Source: Streptomyces sp. GESEQ-35
GTDB taxonomy: Bacteria; Actinomycetota; Actinomycetes; Streptomycetales; Streptomycetaceae
Reading direction: 5' to 3'
NCBI RefSeq assembly: GCF_017948485.1
Contig: NZ_JAFFSX010000023.1
Coordinates: forward strand, 124,001-188,000
Length of the DNA: 64,000 bases
Position numbers and translations under genes: made by a program. Shown piece by piece: positions 18,222 through 27,220 of this stretch (position 1 is its first letter; every line of letters starts with the position of its first letter). The notes beneath the pieces are model-generated. The model was not told where the DNA came from. It saw only the letters and a list, made by a program, of their open reading frames with translations, and ran no database searches.

Positions 18222-20351
18222 TTACTCGCCCTTGGCCTTCGCGATGATCTCCTCGGCGACGTTCCGCGGAACCTCGGCGTAGGAGTCGAACTGCATCGAG
18301 TAGCTTGCGCGACCCGATGTCTTGCTGCGGAGGTCTCCGACGTAGCCGAACATCTCCGAGAGGGGCACGAGACCCTTCACGACGCGGGCACCGGCCCGCT
18401 CCTCCATGGCCTGGATCTGACCACGGCGGGAGTTGATGTCGCCGATGACCTCACCCATGTAGTCCTCGGGCGTGGTGACCTCGACGGCCATCATCGGCTC
18501 GAGCAGCACGGGGCTGGCCTTGCGCGCGGCCTCCTTGAAGGCCTGCGAACCGGCGATCTTGAACGCGAGCTCGGAGGAGTCGACCTCGTGGTAGCCACCG
18601 TCGAGAAGCGTGACGCGGACGCCCGTCATCTCGTAGCCCGCGAGGATGCCGAACTGCATGGCCTCCTGCGCACCGGCGTCCACCGACGGGATGTACTCCC
18701 GCGGGATACGGCCACCGGTGACCTTGTTCACGAACTCGTACGCCGGACCGTCGGCCTCGGTGATGGGCTCGATCGCGATCTGCACCTTGGCGAACTGACC
18801 GGTACCACCGGTCTGCTTCTTGTGGGTGTAGTCCACGCGCTCGACGGCCTTGCGGATCGTCTCGCGGTACGCGACCTGCGGCTTGCCGACGTTGGCCTCG
18901 ACCCTGAACTCACGGCGCATACGGTCGACCAGCACCTCGAGGTGCAGCTCGCCCATACCACCGATGATGGTCTGGCCGGTCTCCTCGTCCGAGTGAACCT
19001 GGAAGGAGGGGTCCTCCTCCGCGAGACGCTGGATGGCGACACCCAGCTTCTCCTGGTCACCCTTGGACTTGGGCTCGATGGCGACCTGAATGACCGGCGC
19101 CGGGAAGTCCATGGACTCCAGGATGACCGGGTTCTTGTCGTCGGACAGCGTCTCACCGGTGGTGGTCTGCTTCAGGCCCATGACGGCGACGATGTCGCCG
19201 GCGCCCACCGCCTCGATCTCCTCACGCTTGTTCGCGTGCATACGGTAGATCTTGCCGATGCGCTCCTTCTTGCCCTTGACGGAGTTCAGCACGGCGGTGC
19301 CGGACTCCAGGCGGCCCGAGTAGACCCGGACGAAGGTGAGCTTACCCAGGTGCGGGTCGCTCATGATCTTGAAAGCGAGGGCGGACAGCGGCTCGTCCTC
19401 GGACGGCTTGCGCTTGATCACGAGCTCCGGGTCCTTGACGTCGTGGCCCTCGATGGCCTCGACGTCAAGCGGAGTCGGGAGGTAGCGCACAACCGCGTCG
19501 AGCAGGGGCTGAACGCCCTTGTTCTTGAACGCGGTGCCACAGAACACCGGGGTGACCGTGGTGTCGTTGGACTTGCCGGACGCGATGGTGATGCGACGGA
19601 TCGCGGCGTACAGCTGCTCCTCGGTGGGCTCCTGGCCCTCCAGGTACAGCTCCATGATCTCTTCGTCGTTCTCGGCGACGCCCTCGATCAGCTTGCCGCG
19701 GTACTCCTCGGCAGCCTCGACGTGCGTGGCCGGGATGTCGACGACGTCGTACATCTCGCCCTTGGCCGCCTCGGCGGACCACACGAGCGCCTTCATGCGG
19801 ACCAGGTCCACAACGCCCTTGAAGTCGGCCTCGGCACCGATCGGAAGCTGCATGACCAGCGGCTGGGCGCCCAGGCGGTCCGAGATCATGTCCACGCAGC
19901 GGTGGAACTCGGCGCCGGTACGGTCCAGCTTGTTCACGAAGCAGATGCGCGGCACGCCGTAACGGTCGGCCTGACGCCACACCGTCTCGGACTGCGGCTC
20001 GACACCGGCGACACCGTCGAACACCGTGACGGCACCGTCGAGGACGCGGAGCGAACGCTCCACCTCGACCGTGAAGTCGACGTGCCCGGGGGTGTCGATG
20101 ATGTTGATCGTGTAGTCGTTGTCCTCGAGCGGCCAGTGACAGGTGGTGGCAGCAGAGGTGATCGTGATGCCACGCTCCTGCTCCTGCTCCATCCAGTCCA
20201 TGGTCGCAGCGCCGTCGTGGACTTCACCGATCTTGTAGCTGACGCCGGTGTAGAAGAGGATCCGCTCGGTGGTGGTCGTCTTGCCCGCGTCGATGTGGGC
20301 CATGATCCCGATGTTGCGGACCTTGGCCAGGTCAAGTGAAGTGGTAGCCAT
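18222..20351 (-). CDS. fusA: Elongation factor G
   Basis: 709 aa. A ribosome translocase GTPase: AHIDAGKT at residues 18-25, RGITITSAAT, DTPGHVDF and NKLDRTGA are intact, and domains II-V follow to the end, including GGRIPREYIPSVDAG. It lies 39 bp downstream of rpsG in the str operon. Confidence 0.97.
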   Translation of the reverse strand: MATTSLDLAKVRNIGIMAHIDAGKTTTTERILFYTGVSYKIGEVHDGAATMDWMEQEQERGITITSAATTCHWPLEDNDYTINIIDTPGHVDFTVEVERSLRVLDGAVTVFDGVAGVEPQSETVWRQADRYGVPRICFVNKLDRTGAEFHRCVDMISDRLGAQPLVMQLPIGAEADFKGVVDLVRMKALVWSAEAAKGEMYDVVDIPATHVEAAEEYRGKLIEGVAENDEEIMELYLEGQEPTEEQLYAAIRRITIASGKSNDTTVTPVFCGTAFKNKGVQPLLDAVVRYLPTPLDVEAIEGHDVKDPELVIKRKPSEDEPLSALAFKIMSDPHLGKLTFVRVYSGRLESGTAVLNSVKGKKERIGKIYRMHANKREEIEAVGAGDIVAVMGLKQTTTGETLSDDKNPVILESMDFPAPVIQVAIEPKSKGDQEKLGVAIQRLAEEDPSFQVHSDEETGQTIIGGMGELHLEVLVDRMRREFRVEANVGKPQVAYRETIRKAVERVDYTHKKQTGGTGQFAKVQIAIEPITEADGPAYEFVNKVTGGRIPREYIPSVDAGAQEAMQFGILAGYEMTGVRVTLLDGGYHEVDSSELAFKIAGSQAFKEAARKASPVLLEPMMAVEVTTPEDYMGEVIGDINSRRGQIQAMEERAGARVVKGLVPLSEMFGYVGDLRSKTSGRASYSMQFDSYAEVPRNVAEEIIAKAKGE

Positions 20352-20390
20352 AAGGCTTCAGTCTTCTCTCGGTCTCGATGGGGGTAGCGA

Positions 20391-20861
20391 CTACCAGCGG
20401 TAGTGCGCGAAGGCCTTGTTGGACTCGGCCATCTTGTGGGTGTCCTCGCGCTTCTTCACGGCCGCGCCGAGGCCGTTCGAGGCGTCGAGAAGCTCGTTGA
20501 GGAGACGCTCGGTCATGGTCTTCTCGCGACGGGCGCGGGAGTAACCGACCAGCCAGCGCAGCGCCAGGGTGTTGGCGCGGCCGGGCTTGACCTCGACCGG
20601 CACCTGGTAGGTGGCGCCACCGACACGGCGGGACTTGACCTCAAGGGTCGGCTTGATGTTCTCGAGAGCGCGCTTGAGCGTGATGACCGGGTCGTTGCTG
20701 GTCTTCTCGCGCAGGCCCTCCATGGCGCCGTAAACGATGCGCTCGGCGGTGGAGCGCTTGCCGTTCAGCAGCACCTTGTTGATGAGCGACGTGACAAGAG
20801 GAGAACCGTAGACCGGGTCGATGATGACCGGGCGCTTCGGGGCGGGGCCCTTACGAGGCAT
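20391..20861 (-). CDS. rpsG: 30S ribosomal protein S7
   Basis: 156 aa, begins MPRKGPAPKRPVIIDPVYGS. S7 nucleates 30S head assembly and lines the E site; its beta-hairpin and basic helices are present. It is 2 nt downstream of rpsL. Confidence 0.97.
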   Translation of the reverse strand: MPRKGPAPKRPVIIDPVYGSPLVTSLINKVLLNGKRSTAERIVYGAMEGLREKTSNDPVITLKRALENIKPTLEVKSRRVGGATYQVPVEVKPGRANTLALRWLVGYSRARREKTMTERLLNELLDASNGLGAAVKKREDTHKMAESNKAFAHYRW

Positions 20862-20863
20862 TT

Positions 20864-21235
20864 CTACTTCTCCTTCTTGGCGCCGTAGCGGCTGCGGGCC
20901 TGCTTGCGGTTCTTCACACCCTGAGTGTCAAGGGAACCGCGGATGATCTTGTAGCGAACACCCGGCAGGTCCTTCACACGGCCACCACGCACGAGCACGA
21001 TGGAGTGCTCCTGCAGGTTGTGTCCCTCACCCGGAATGTAAGCGGTGACTTCGATCCCGCTGGTCAGACGCACACGCGCGACCTTACGCAGGGCCGAGTT
21101 CGGCTTCTTCGGGGTGGTCGTGAACACACGCGTGCAGACGCCGCGGCGCTGGGGCGAACCCTCGAGCGCGGGCGTCTTGTTCTTCTCGACCTTGTCCTGC
21201 CGGCCCTTCCGGACCAGCTGCTGGATCGTAGGCAC
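20864..21235 (-). CDS. rpsL: 30S ribosomal protein S12
   Basis: 123 aa from a GTG start (MPTIQQLVRKGRQDKVEKNK), preceded by GGAGAAGTA. S12 governs decoding accuracy. The streptomycin-determining residues Lys43 and Lys88 are both wild type (TTPKKPNSALR, RGGRVKDLPG), so no rpsL-type streptomycin resistance is expected. The frame extends to 21424, but that part is leader. Confidence 0.97.
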   Translation of the reverse strand: MPTIQQLVRKGRQDKVEKNKTPALEGSPQRRGVCTRVFTTTPKKPNSALRKVARVRLTSGIEVTAYIPGEGHNLQEHSIVLVRGGRVKDLPGVRYKIIRGSLDTQGVKNRKQARSRYGAKKEK

Positions 21236-21283
21236 TACTTCTCCGGTTTCTGTGTGCCGAATGGTGAAGCTAACCTGGAACGT

Positions 21284-21310
21284 CGCCGACCCACGCGGTC
21301 GGGTGTGTCG
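21284..21310 (-). promoter_or_regulatory. 27-bp leader element, copy B (rpsL)
   Basis: Base-for-base identical to 14996-15022. It ends 48 nt before the rpsL GTG, almost the same distance as copy A has to rpsJ. The flanking bases differ completely, so the identity is selected or copied, not a consequence of longer homology. Confidence 0.65.
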
Positions 21311-21545
21311 AATCCTGCAGAATCCCGCCGCGAGGCGGGAAGGGCGCGGATTGCGGTGGCCAGTGACGGCTCCCCTTATGCGGTTGAAGGCACGCACGAG
21401 AGCCAGGGCACACCCCAGGCACAAGGTCTGAGCGTACCTACCTCATTCGCTGCGGTCAAAACAAATGGACCTGGACCGCATCGCCGTACGGAGCATGTCA
21501 AGCCCCAACGTCACCGATGATCTTCGAATCCCTCGCCGGGATCCG

Positions 21546-22166
21546 TCAGGCGGCGGCGGCCGCGGCCACGATCATCGCTGTCAGTATGAGCGCCCAGGCG
21601 ACGGTGGAAAGCCAGCCGAGCACGAGCCCGGTGAGGGCGAGCGCGTCGCCCGCGTCCCCGGTGCGGCGGATCTCGGCGCGGGCGGCGTGGCCCAGCACCA
21701 CGGCGGGGATGCCGGTCAGCCCGAACGTCACCAGACACATCCCACCGCAGACCGCGGAACCGACGGCCTTGCTGTTCATCCTCGGCCGCATCGGCAGGAA
21801 CGTCCCCGGCACGCTCGTGACGGGCGCAGGGTGCGGTACGGGGCCCAACGGCAGGTCGGCGACCAGAAGCGCCAGCTCACCGACCGTACGAGCCGTGTAG
21901 GCCCGCGCGACCCGCTTCTCGAACTCGGGCTGCTCCAGTCGCCCTTCGCCGTACCCCGCCCTGAGCACGTCCACGGCGCGCTCACGGTCGGCATGCGAGG
22001 CAAGCATGGACGGGCTGTCGGGGCCGGCCCACGCCTGGGCCGGACCGTCCTGGCCGGCCCATGGCTGCGGGACGCCGTCACCCTGCCACCGCTGCGGGGG
22101 ATGGCTCACCTGCCACTGTCGCGGGGCGTCTTTCCCCTGCCACGGCTGCCACGACGGGTGCGTCAT
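21546..22166 (-). CDS. DUF1707/DUF4190 membrane protein
   Basis: 206 aa from MTHPSWQPWQGKDAP; GGAGGTGCTCC before this ATG decides the start over the longer frame to 22313. There is a Trp/Gln/Pro-rich N-terminus (WQPWQ, PQRWQ, PQPWA repeats). A DUF1707 domain at about residues 58-110 (LASHADRERAVDVLRAGYGE, ARTVGELALLVADLP) follows, then two membrane helices of the DUF4190 type. The DUF1707 pattern is common in actinobacteria; function is unknown. It is divergent from the Crp-type gene and may share its 243-bp intergenic region. Confidence 0.8.
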   Translation of the reverse strand: MTHPSWQPWQGKDAPRQWQVSHPPQRWQGDGVPQPWAGQDGPAQAWAGPDSPSMLASHADRERAVDVLRAGYGEGRLEQPEFEKRVARAYTARTVGELALLVADLPLGPVPHPAPVTSVPGTFLPMRPRMNSKAVGSAVCGGMCLVTFGLTGIPAVVLGHAARAEIRRTGDAGDALALTGLVLGWLSTVAWALILTAMIVAAAAAA

Positions 22167-22409
22167 GGAGCACCTCCCCCGTAACTGGTCGGAGTTCCTC
22201 CATGATGCGCCGAAACCGGCATGTCCGGCACCGGGGACGACCCGGAGAAAACCCGGAGACATCCCCGAGACCGTCGGGCGGCTGAGCCGAGCCGATGCGA
22301 GCACCTCGGCCACGGCGGCCGGTTGTCGCCGGTTTCCCGGGCCTTTCCTTCAAGTACGTTGACAGGTTGCGAAGGCACATCGGTGCAGGTGAACGTGGGG
22401 GAGAAAGGC

Positions 22410-23126
22410 ATGCTCGGGGGGCAGACGCACGTATGGGACGACGACGGTTTCGACGACAGGGTGCCGTTCCTCGCACGGCTGGAAAAGGAGGACCGGGTCG
22501 CCCTGCTCGCCATCGGCCGCCCGCTGAGCTACCCGGCGCGCAGCGTCGTCATGCGCCAGAACGAGCCGTCCACCCATGTGCTGCTCCTCCTGCACGGCTG
22601 GACCAAGGTCACGGTGATCGCCGTCAACGGCTACGAGGCCCTGCTCGCCCTGCGCGGCCCGGGGGACATAGTCGGCGAGGGCGCGGCCCTCAGCAGGAGC
22701 CGGCGCTCCGCGACGGTCACCGCCCTGGAGCCGGTCGAGGCGGTCGTCGTCGAACAGTGCCATTTCACCGCGTTCCTCGCCGAGAACGCCCGCGTGACCC
22801 TGCGCCTGCTCAGCCTCGCCACCGACCGGCAGCGCTCGACGGACCGCCGCAGGCTGGAATGGGCCGCCCTGACAGTGCGTGAGCGGCTGGCCGTCCTCCT
22901 GCTCGAACTCGTGCGTACCCACGGCAAGCGCACCGACGAGGGAATCGAACTCACCATCGGCCTCAGCCAGCAGGAGTTCGCGGGCTCCGTCGGCTCCTCA
23001 CGGGAAGCGGTCGCCCGGCTCCTCAAGGACCTGCGAAGCCGTCAGGTGGTCGTCACCCGGCGCCGCAGCATCGTCGTACTCCGTCCCGACGTACTGCGCC
23101 GCATCGTCGCCGGGAGCACGGCCTGA
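22410..23126 (+). CDS. Crp/Fnr-family transcriptional regulator
   Basis: 238 aa from the ATG at 22410 (GGGGGAGAAAGGC upstream; the open frame extends to 22221). Residues 30-125 form a cyclic-nucleotide-binding fold. The phosphate-binding cassette reads PGDIVGEGAALSRSRRSATV, with Glu90 and Arg99-Ser100 in the places that contact cyclic nucleotide in CRP. A C-terminal winged HTH spans about 184-211 (LSQQEFAGSVGSSREAVARL). It stands 123 bp upstream of the cyclase-like gene, with a CRP-type palindrome between them, so it probably controls, and may sense the product of, that operon. The ligand is not provable from sequence. Confidence 0.88.
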   Translation: MLGGQTHVWDDDGFDDRVPFLARLEKEDRVALLAIGRPLSYPARSVVMRQNEPSTHVLLLLHGWTKVTVIAVNGYEALLALRGPGDIVGEGAALSRSRRSATVTALEPVEAVVVEQCHFTAFLAENARVTLRLLSLATDRQRSTDRRRLEWAALTVRERLAVLLLELVRTHGKRTDEGIELTIGLSQQEFAGSVGSSREAVARLLKDLRSRQVVVTRRRSIVVLRPDVLRRIVAGSTA

Positions 23127-23150
23127 CGGCACGGGAGCCGCCGTCCCGTC

Positions 23151-23166
23151 TGTGCACACGGTCACA
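23151..23166. promoter_or_regulatory. CRP-type operator upstream of the cyclase-like operon
   Basis: TGTGC-ACACGG-TCACA matches the CRP consensus TGTGA-N6-TCACA at 9 of 10 defined positions. It lies 24 nt after the Crp-type gene's stop and about 84 nt before the cyclase-like ATG. The position suits a promoter operator. The adjoining Crp-family gene is the obvious candidate ligand. Confidence 0.55.
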
Positions 23167-23249
23167 GTTCGTCCGTGTCATCGGGCCTTCGCCGCGCGTC
23201 CAGGGCCAGTCATCGTGCTGGGCACCAGTCCGACTCGCGAGAGGCAGCC

Positions 23250-23990
23250 ATGACCGACCCCGTGTACCGCACCATCCTGCTCTTCGACATCGAGCAGTTC
23301 GGCAAACGCGACAACGTGGAGCAGGCGTATCTGCGCCGCATCCTCTACGACGTCGTCGACGCCACGCTCCTCACCGCCGGCGTCGACGAGACGTCCCGGC
23401 TGCGCGCGGACCGCGGTGACTCCGTCATGGAGCTCATCGACACCCACGCCTCCGTGCCGACACTCGCCAAGACCCTGCTGACCGAGACACCCGCGCTGCT
23501 GCACAGCAAGAACCGGCTGATCGCGGAGAGTACGCGGATGCGTCTGCGCATCGTGCTGTCCGCGGGGTACGTCGCCGTGGACGACCTCGGAGGCTGGGTC
23601 GGCAGGGATCTCAACCACGCCGTACGGCTGCTGGACTGCGCCCCGCTGAAGGACGCGCTGAAGGACCGCGGCGACGACTGCGTGCTGTGCGCGTCCGACG
23701 GCGTCTACCAGGGAGTCGTGCGCAACGGCCACCTGGGCGTGCGGCCGGAGGACTTCCACCGGATCACCGTGGAGACGAAGGAGGGGCCGACGGTCGCCTG
23801 GCTGCACGGCGCACCCGCCTCCCGTGAGCCGGACTTCCCCACGGCCGACGCCGACGGCCCGGCCGACCGTACGCCGTCCACCCAGCACAACACGACCCGC
23901 ACCAAAGGCGATCACATCGGCCAGAGTGGTGGCGTCTCCGCCTCCCACACCTACAACGTGGACTCGGCCCGGCGAGGTGAGCGGCGGTGA
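23250..23990 (+). CDS. Class III nucleotide-cyclase-like protein (PycC-like candidate)
   Basis: 246 aa; GAGAGGCAGCC precedes the ATG. The first 170 residues look like a class III cyclase homology domain. Asp13 in LLFDIEQFG and Asp57 in DRGDSVMEL match the two metal-binding Asp, and VGRDLNHAVRLLD supplies the Asn122/Arg126 transition-state pair. An active site is therefore plausible. The base-selecting residues cannot be assigned by eye, so ATP, UTP or CTP cannot be decided. The tail (about 195-246) is low-complexity with HIGQSGGVSASHTYN, similar to a Gly-rich segment in the next protein. The GTG of the next gene overlaps this stop (GTGA). With the PycTM-like gene downstream, a Pycsar-type role is inferred. 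Confidence 0.7.
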   Translation: MTDPVYRTILLFDIEQFGKRDNVEQAYLRRILYDVVDATLLTAGVDETSRLRADRGDSVMELIDTHASVPTLAKTLLTETPALLHSKNRLIAESTRMRLRIVLSAGYVAVDDLGGWVGRDLNHAVRLLDCAPLKDALKDRGDDCVLCASDGVYQGVVRNGHLGVRPEDFHRITVETKEGPTVAWLHGAPASREPDFPTADADGPADRTPSTQHNTTRTKGDHIGQSGGVSASHTYNVDSARRGERR

Positions 23991-26137
23991 GCCCGGACGA
24001 CGTGGCGCCCGCCAAGGCGGCGCCCGCGGAGGGTGGCGAGCAGGACGGCAAGCAGAAGAAGCAGGACGAGTCGGCCGAGGCACAGGAGCAGCAGCGGCAG
24101 GAGGCCTGGGCCGCGCGCCGGAACCTGATCGCCCACGGCCCGTCGTTCGTCATGCCGTTGGCACGGACGCGCATCGAACGCGACCTTCTCGGCGTCAGCG
24201 GCGGCACCGTCAAGGGCGACGTGAACTTCAACTTCGGCCCGCGCCAGGAGCGTACGGAACACCTCTCCGGTGAGATCCGCCGGGAACAGATCGAGGAGTT
24301 GTCGTACGTCTTCCACGACTGCCCGAGCTTCGACGAGGCGCTCGTCCGGCTGCACGCCGACCGGGTCGTGATCCTGGCCGGCGGGCGGGACACGGGACGG
24401 CGTTCGGCGGCTCTCATGCTGCTGCGGCGGCTGCGGGCCGGGCAGGTGCGCAACCTGGACCCGCCCGCCTCGCTCGCGGTCCTCCTGGAGCAGCTGGCCG
24501 ATGCGACCGGTTACGTCCTGCTCAACCTGGCCACCAGTCGTAGCCACCCGTTACGCGAACCGCATCTGCTGGGCCTGCGCGAGCAGTTGGAACGCACTGA
24601 CGGCTACCTGGTGATCACGGTGGAGCCGTCGGCGGCCCTGGAGGACGTCCCGTTCGTGCGCTGGGAGCCTCCGGCGGCCGAGGACATGCTGCGCTCCCAC
24701 GTCGTCCGGCACGCCGGGGACGCCGCGTGGACCGGGCTCAGCGAGCTCGCGCCGGCGACGGAGTTCCTGGCTCGCCAGCAACGGCCGGGCGCGATCGAGG
24801 AGTTCGCGTTGCAGCTCGTCGCCTTCCACCACGGTGAGATCGACGAGGAGAAACTCGCCGCCTACGGCGAGCATGCGGTGACCACCCAGGTCGCCGCCTC
24901 GCTCGCCGACGAGCAACGCCCGACCTCGTTGCACGAGAAGGCGTTCCTCATCGCGCTCGCCGTGTTCGACAGGGCGCCGTACGCGGTGACCGCCGAACTC
25001 GCCGACCTGCTCTACGTACGGCTGCAAGAGACGGCCAGCCCCCGTGAGCCGGCCAGGATCCCGGTCTTCGGCGGCTCGCGCGAGGAACGGCTCCGCCGCG
25101 CCCATGCCCGCGGCTACGTCGACACCGAGGTCACCGAGTGGGGACCCCTCGTCGGCCGGTACTTCGCCGCCTTCCGGGACGAGCGCACGGCCCCGCTCCT
25201 GCTGGAGGAGGTGTGGAACCTCCACCCGTCCGCCCGGCCCGCACTCGTCGAGTGGATCCAGGAACTCGCCGAGGACGGCCGCCCGCTGGTCCGGACCCGG
25301 GCGGCCTCGGCCACCGCCCTGCTCGCCACCGCCGACCTGTCGTCGGCCATGGCCCTGCTCATCGAACCCTGGGCGGACGACGACGAGTTCAACTCCTGGC
25401 TGACGGCGGCCAACGCCCTCACCATGGCCCAACTGCTGGAGGTTCCCGCCGTCTTCCGCATCCTGCACGACTGGTGCACCGGCGACTACGAGGGCCGCCG
25501 CTGGACGGCCGTCCGCACCTACGGCCTGCTCGGCCCAGTGCACTACGAACACGCCCTGAACGCCTTGCTGGACGCCATCCGAGGACAACGCCGGCAGCAG
25601 GACCTGGAGGGCGACGAGGACGACGCCGAGGCCTATGCGGAGTTCGTGAAGGAGGAGGCCATCCAGTTCGCGGACGCCCTCGAACTCCTGCTCCTCGCAC
25701 TGCGCAAACCCGTGCTGAGCGCCCTCGCCGAACACCTCACCGGCGACCGCGCGGTCCGCGAGTACGCACTGCTCGCCTTCCTCCAGGCCTGCCGGCAGTC
25801 CAATGAGCACAACGACCGCCCACTCGTCCTCGACTGGTACGCCCAGGCCGCGGCGGCGGTCGACGACACGGACGCACAGCACCTCATGACGTTCTGGCAG
25901 GCCGCGCTGGCCGACCGGACCCGCACTGCGCAGGCACTGCGCATCCTGCGCGGCTGGGTCCTCACCGCGGATCGCGACCCCGAGTCCGAGGCGGCCCTCA
26001 CCTCCCTGCTGCCCGCTCTCGTCGCGACGCCCGCCAACCACAGCCGCGTCAGCCACCTGCTGCGCACGGTCCACGAGGCCGGAAAACTCCGCTCACCGGC
26101 GGCCGGCCGGCTGCTCGCACGCATCTCCCTTTCCTGA
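23987..26137 (+). CDS. STAND-like/HEAT-repeat protein with degenerate P-loop
   Basis: 716 aa, GTG start coupled to the cyclase-like gene. The N-terminus is charged and Gln/Glu-rich (1-45). A Gly-rich segment follows (SGGTVKGDVNFNFG, 71-84). Next is a P-loop-like stretch VVILAGGRDTGRRSAALM (127-144), in which the Walker Lys-Ser/Thr is replaced by Arg-Arg, then YLVITVEPS as a possible Walker B strand. Residues about 330-716 are helical and resemble HEAT or TPR-type repeats. This architecture resembles a STAND NTPase that may no longer hydrolyse ATP. Codon 189 is TTA (24551-24553), a bldA signature. No close family name is claimed. Confidence 0.65.
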   Translation: MSPDDVAPAKAAPAEGGEQDGKQKKQDESAEAQEQQRQEAWAARRNLIAHGPSFVMPLARTRIERDLLGVSGGTVKGDVNFNFGPRQERTEHLSGEIRREQIEELSYVFHDCPSFDEALVRLHADRVVILAGGRDTGRRSAALMLLRRLRAGQVRNLDPPASLAVLLEQLADATGYVLLNLATSRSHPLREPHLLGLREQLERTDGYLVITVEPSAALEDVPFVRWEPPAAEDMLRSHVVRHAGDAAWTGLSELAPATEFLARQQRPGAIEEFALQLVAFHHGEIDEEKLAAYGEHAVTTQVAASLADEQRPTSLHEKAFLIALAVFDRAPYAVTAELADLLYVRLQETASPREPARIPVFGGSREERLRRAHARGYVDTEVTEWGPLVGRYFAAFRDERTAPLLLEEVWNLHPSARPALVEWIQELAEDGRPLVRTRAASATALLATADLSSAMALLIEPWADDDEFNSWLTAANALTMAQLLEVPAVFRILHDWCTGDYEGRRWTAVRTYGLLGPVHYEHALNALLDAIRGQRRQQDLEGDEDDAEAYAEFVKEEAIQFADALELLLLALRKPVLSALAEHLTGDRAVREYALLAFLQACRQSNEHNDRPLVLDWYAQAAAAVDDTDAQHLMTFWQAALADRTRTAQALRILRGWVLTADRDPESEAALTSLLPALVATPANHSRVSHLLRTVHEAGKLRSPAAGRLLARISLS

Positions 26138-26149
26138 AGGAGGCCGACC

Positions 26150-27220
26150 ATGCAACACACCGACCCGCTGTCCGACCCACCGCCCGAGCCCGAGGAGCGG
26201 CCGGAGGACCCGGCACCGGACGAGCGACAGACCGAGCGACTCGACTGGTTCGGTCAGCGGCCCGAGGACCCTGTCGCACCCCGCCCCGACGCGGACCCCG
26301 TCCGCAGGGTCTGGCAACTGTCCGGTCGGCGGCACAGCAGCCGGCGCTACACCGGGGACCTCAACAACGCGCTGGTCCTGGTCACGCGGAAGGGGGTGTA
26401 CAAGACGTACATGCCGCCGGACCGGCCCACGTCCGTATGGGGCTACGTCGCCCTGTACGAGGTGAACACGGACCTCCACGACTTCCGGCTGAACGTGCCC
26501 CTGCCCAGCACGCTCGACAGCTTCGAGTTCGAGGCCACCGCCGACATCACCTGGCGCGTCGCCGTTCCCGAGCTGTTCGTGAAGAGCCAGGAACGCGATG
26601 CGCCCGGCCTCGTCACCCGCAGGCTCCTGCGCGTGATGAGGACCGCCGGCCGCAGTCATCCCATCAAGGCCAGCGCCGAGGCGGAGACGGCCGTACAGGG
26701 GGCCGTCGACGCCGCCCTGCCGATCGGCGTCGCCGAGGGCCTGGAGGTCACCTGCTTGGTACGCCTGCGCCGCGATGCCACCGAGCGGACCCACGAGGAC
26801 CGGCTGCGCAAGGCCCGCCATGAGGCGGAGGCCGCCGAACCGGAGCACAAGGCGGTCTGGCGCCGCGAGAAGCTCGCGGCGAAGCGGACCGCCAAGAAGA
26901 TCAGCTTCTACGAGCATCACCTGGCCAGGGGCGGTACGGCCGCGGTCGCCCTGCATCTGGCGGTGCACCCGGAGGACACCGCTCTGGTCCTCGATCGCCT
27001 ACAGACCGAGCAGGCGGAGCTGGTGAAGAACCAACTGCACCTGATCGACCAGGCGTTGGAGAACAAGCGGCTGGAGGACTACCAGCTCGACCTGCCCCAC
27101 CAGCTCATCGCGGAACGGATGACGGCCATCCTGCGGGCGACCGGAACCACCGCCGGCACCGAACTGCCCCCGCCGTACCCGGAGCCGTCGCTCGAGAAGC
27201 CCCCGGACGACGGGCCATGA
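26150..27220 (+). CDS. SPFH/Band-7-like protein
   Basis: 356 aa; AAGGAGGCCGACC before the ATG is a near-perfect ribosome site. The first 50 residues are acidic and Pro-rich. Residues about 60-215 have the Band-7 look: LVLVTRKGVYKTYMPPD, then LPSTLDSFEFEATADITWRV and VAEGLEVTCLVRLRRD. A charged helical region (218-330) that may oligomerise follows. No signal peptide or membrane helix is evident, so membrane attachment would need a partner, perhaps the next gene, whose ATG overlaps this stop (ATGA). SPFH proteins scaffold membrane microdomains. The assignment rests on pattern only. Confidence 0.6.
   Translation: MQHTDPLSDPPPEPEERPEDPAPDERQTERLDWFGQRPEDPVAPRPDADPVRRVWQLSGRRHSSRRYTGDLNNALVLVTRKGVYKTYMPPDRPTSVWGYVALYEVNTDLHDFRLNVPLPSTLDSFEFEATADITWRVAVPELFVKSQERDAPGLVTRRLLRVMRTAGRSHPIKASAEAETAVQGAVDAALPIGVAEGLEVTCLVRLRRDATERTHEDRLRKARHEAEAAEPEHKAVWRREKLAAKRTAKKISFYEHHLARGGTAAVALHLAVHPEDTALVLDRLQTEQAELVKNQLHLIDQALENKRLEDYQLDLPHQLIAERMTAILRATGTTAGTELPPPYPEPSLEKPPDDGP

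Noticed and set aside
22359..22364. TTGACA as the -35 of the Crp-type gene
   Set aside because: No acceptable -10 at 16-18 nt downstream.
22221..22409. N-terminal extension of the Crp-type regulator
   Set aside because: The extra 63 residues have no family similarity, and a usable ribosome site precedes the ATG at 22410.
24551..26074. A 507-codon minus-strand frame inside the STAND-like gene
   Set aside because: Its composition is typical of a GC shadow, and the plus-strand gene has coupled starts and a structured protein.
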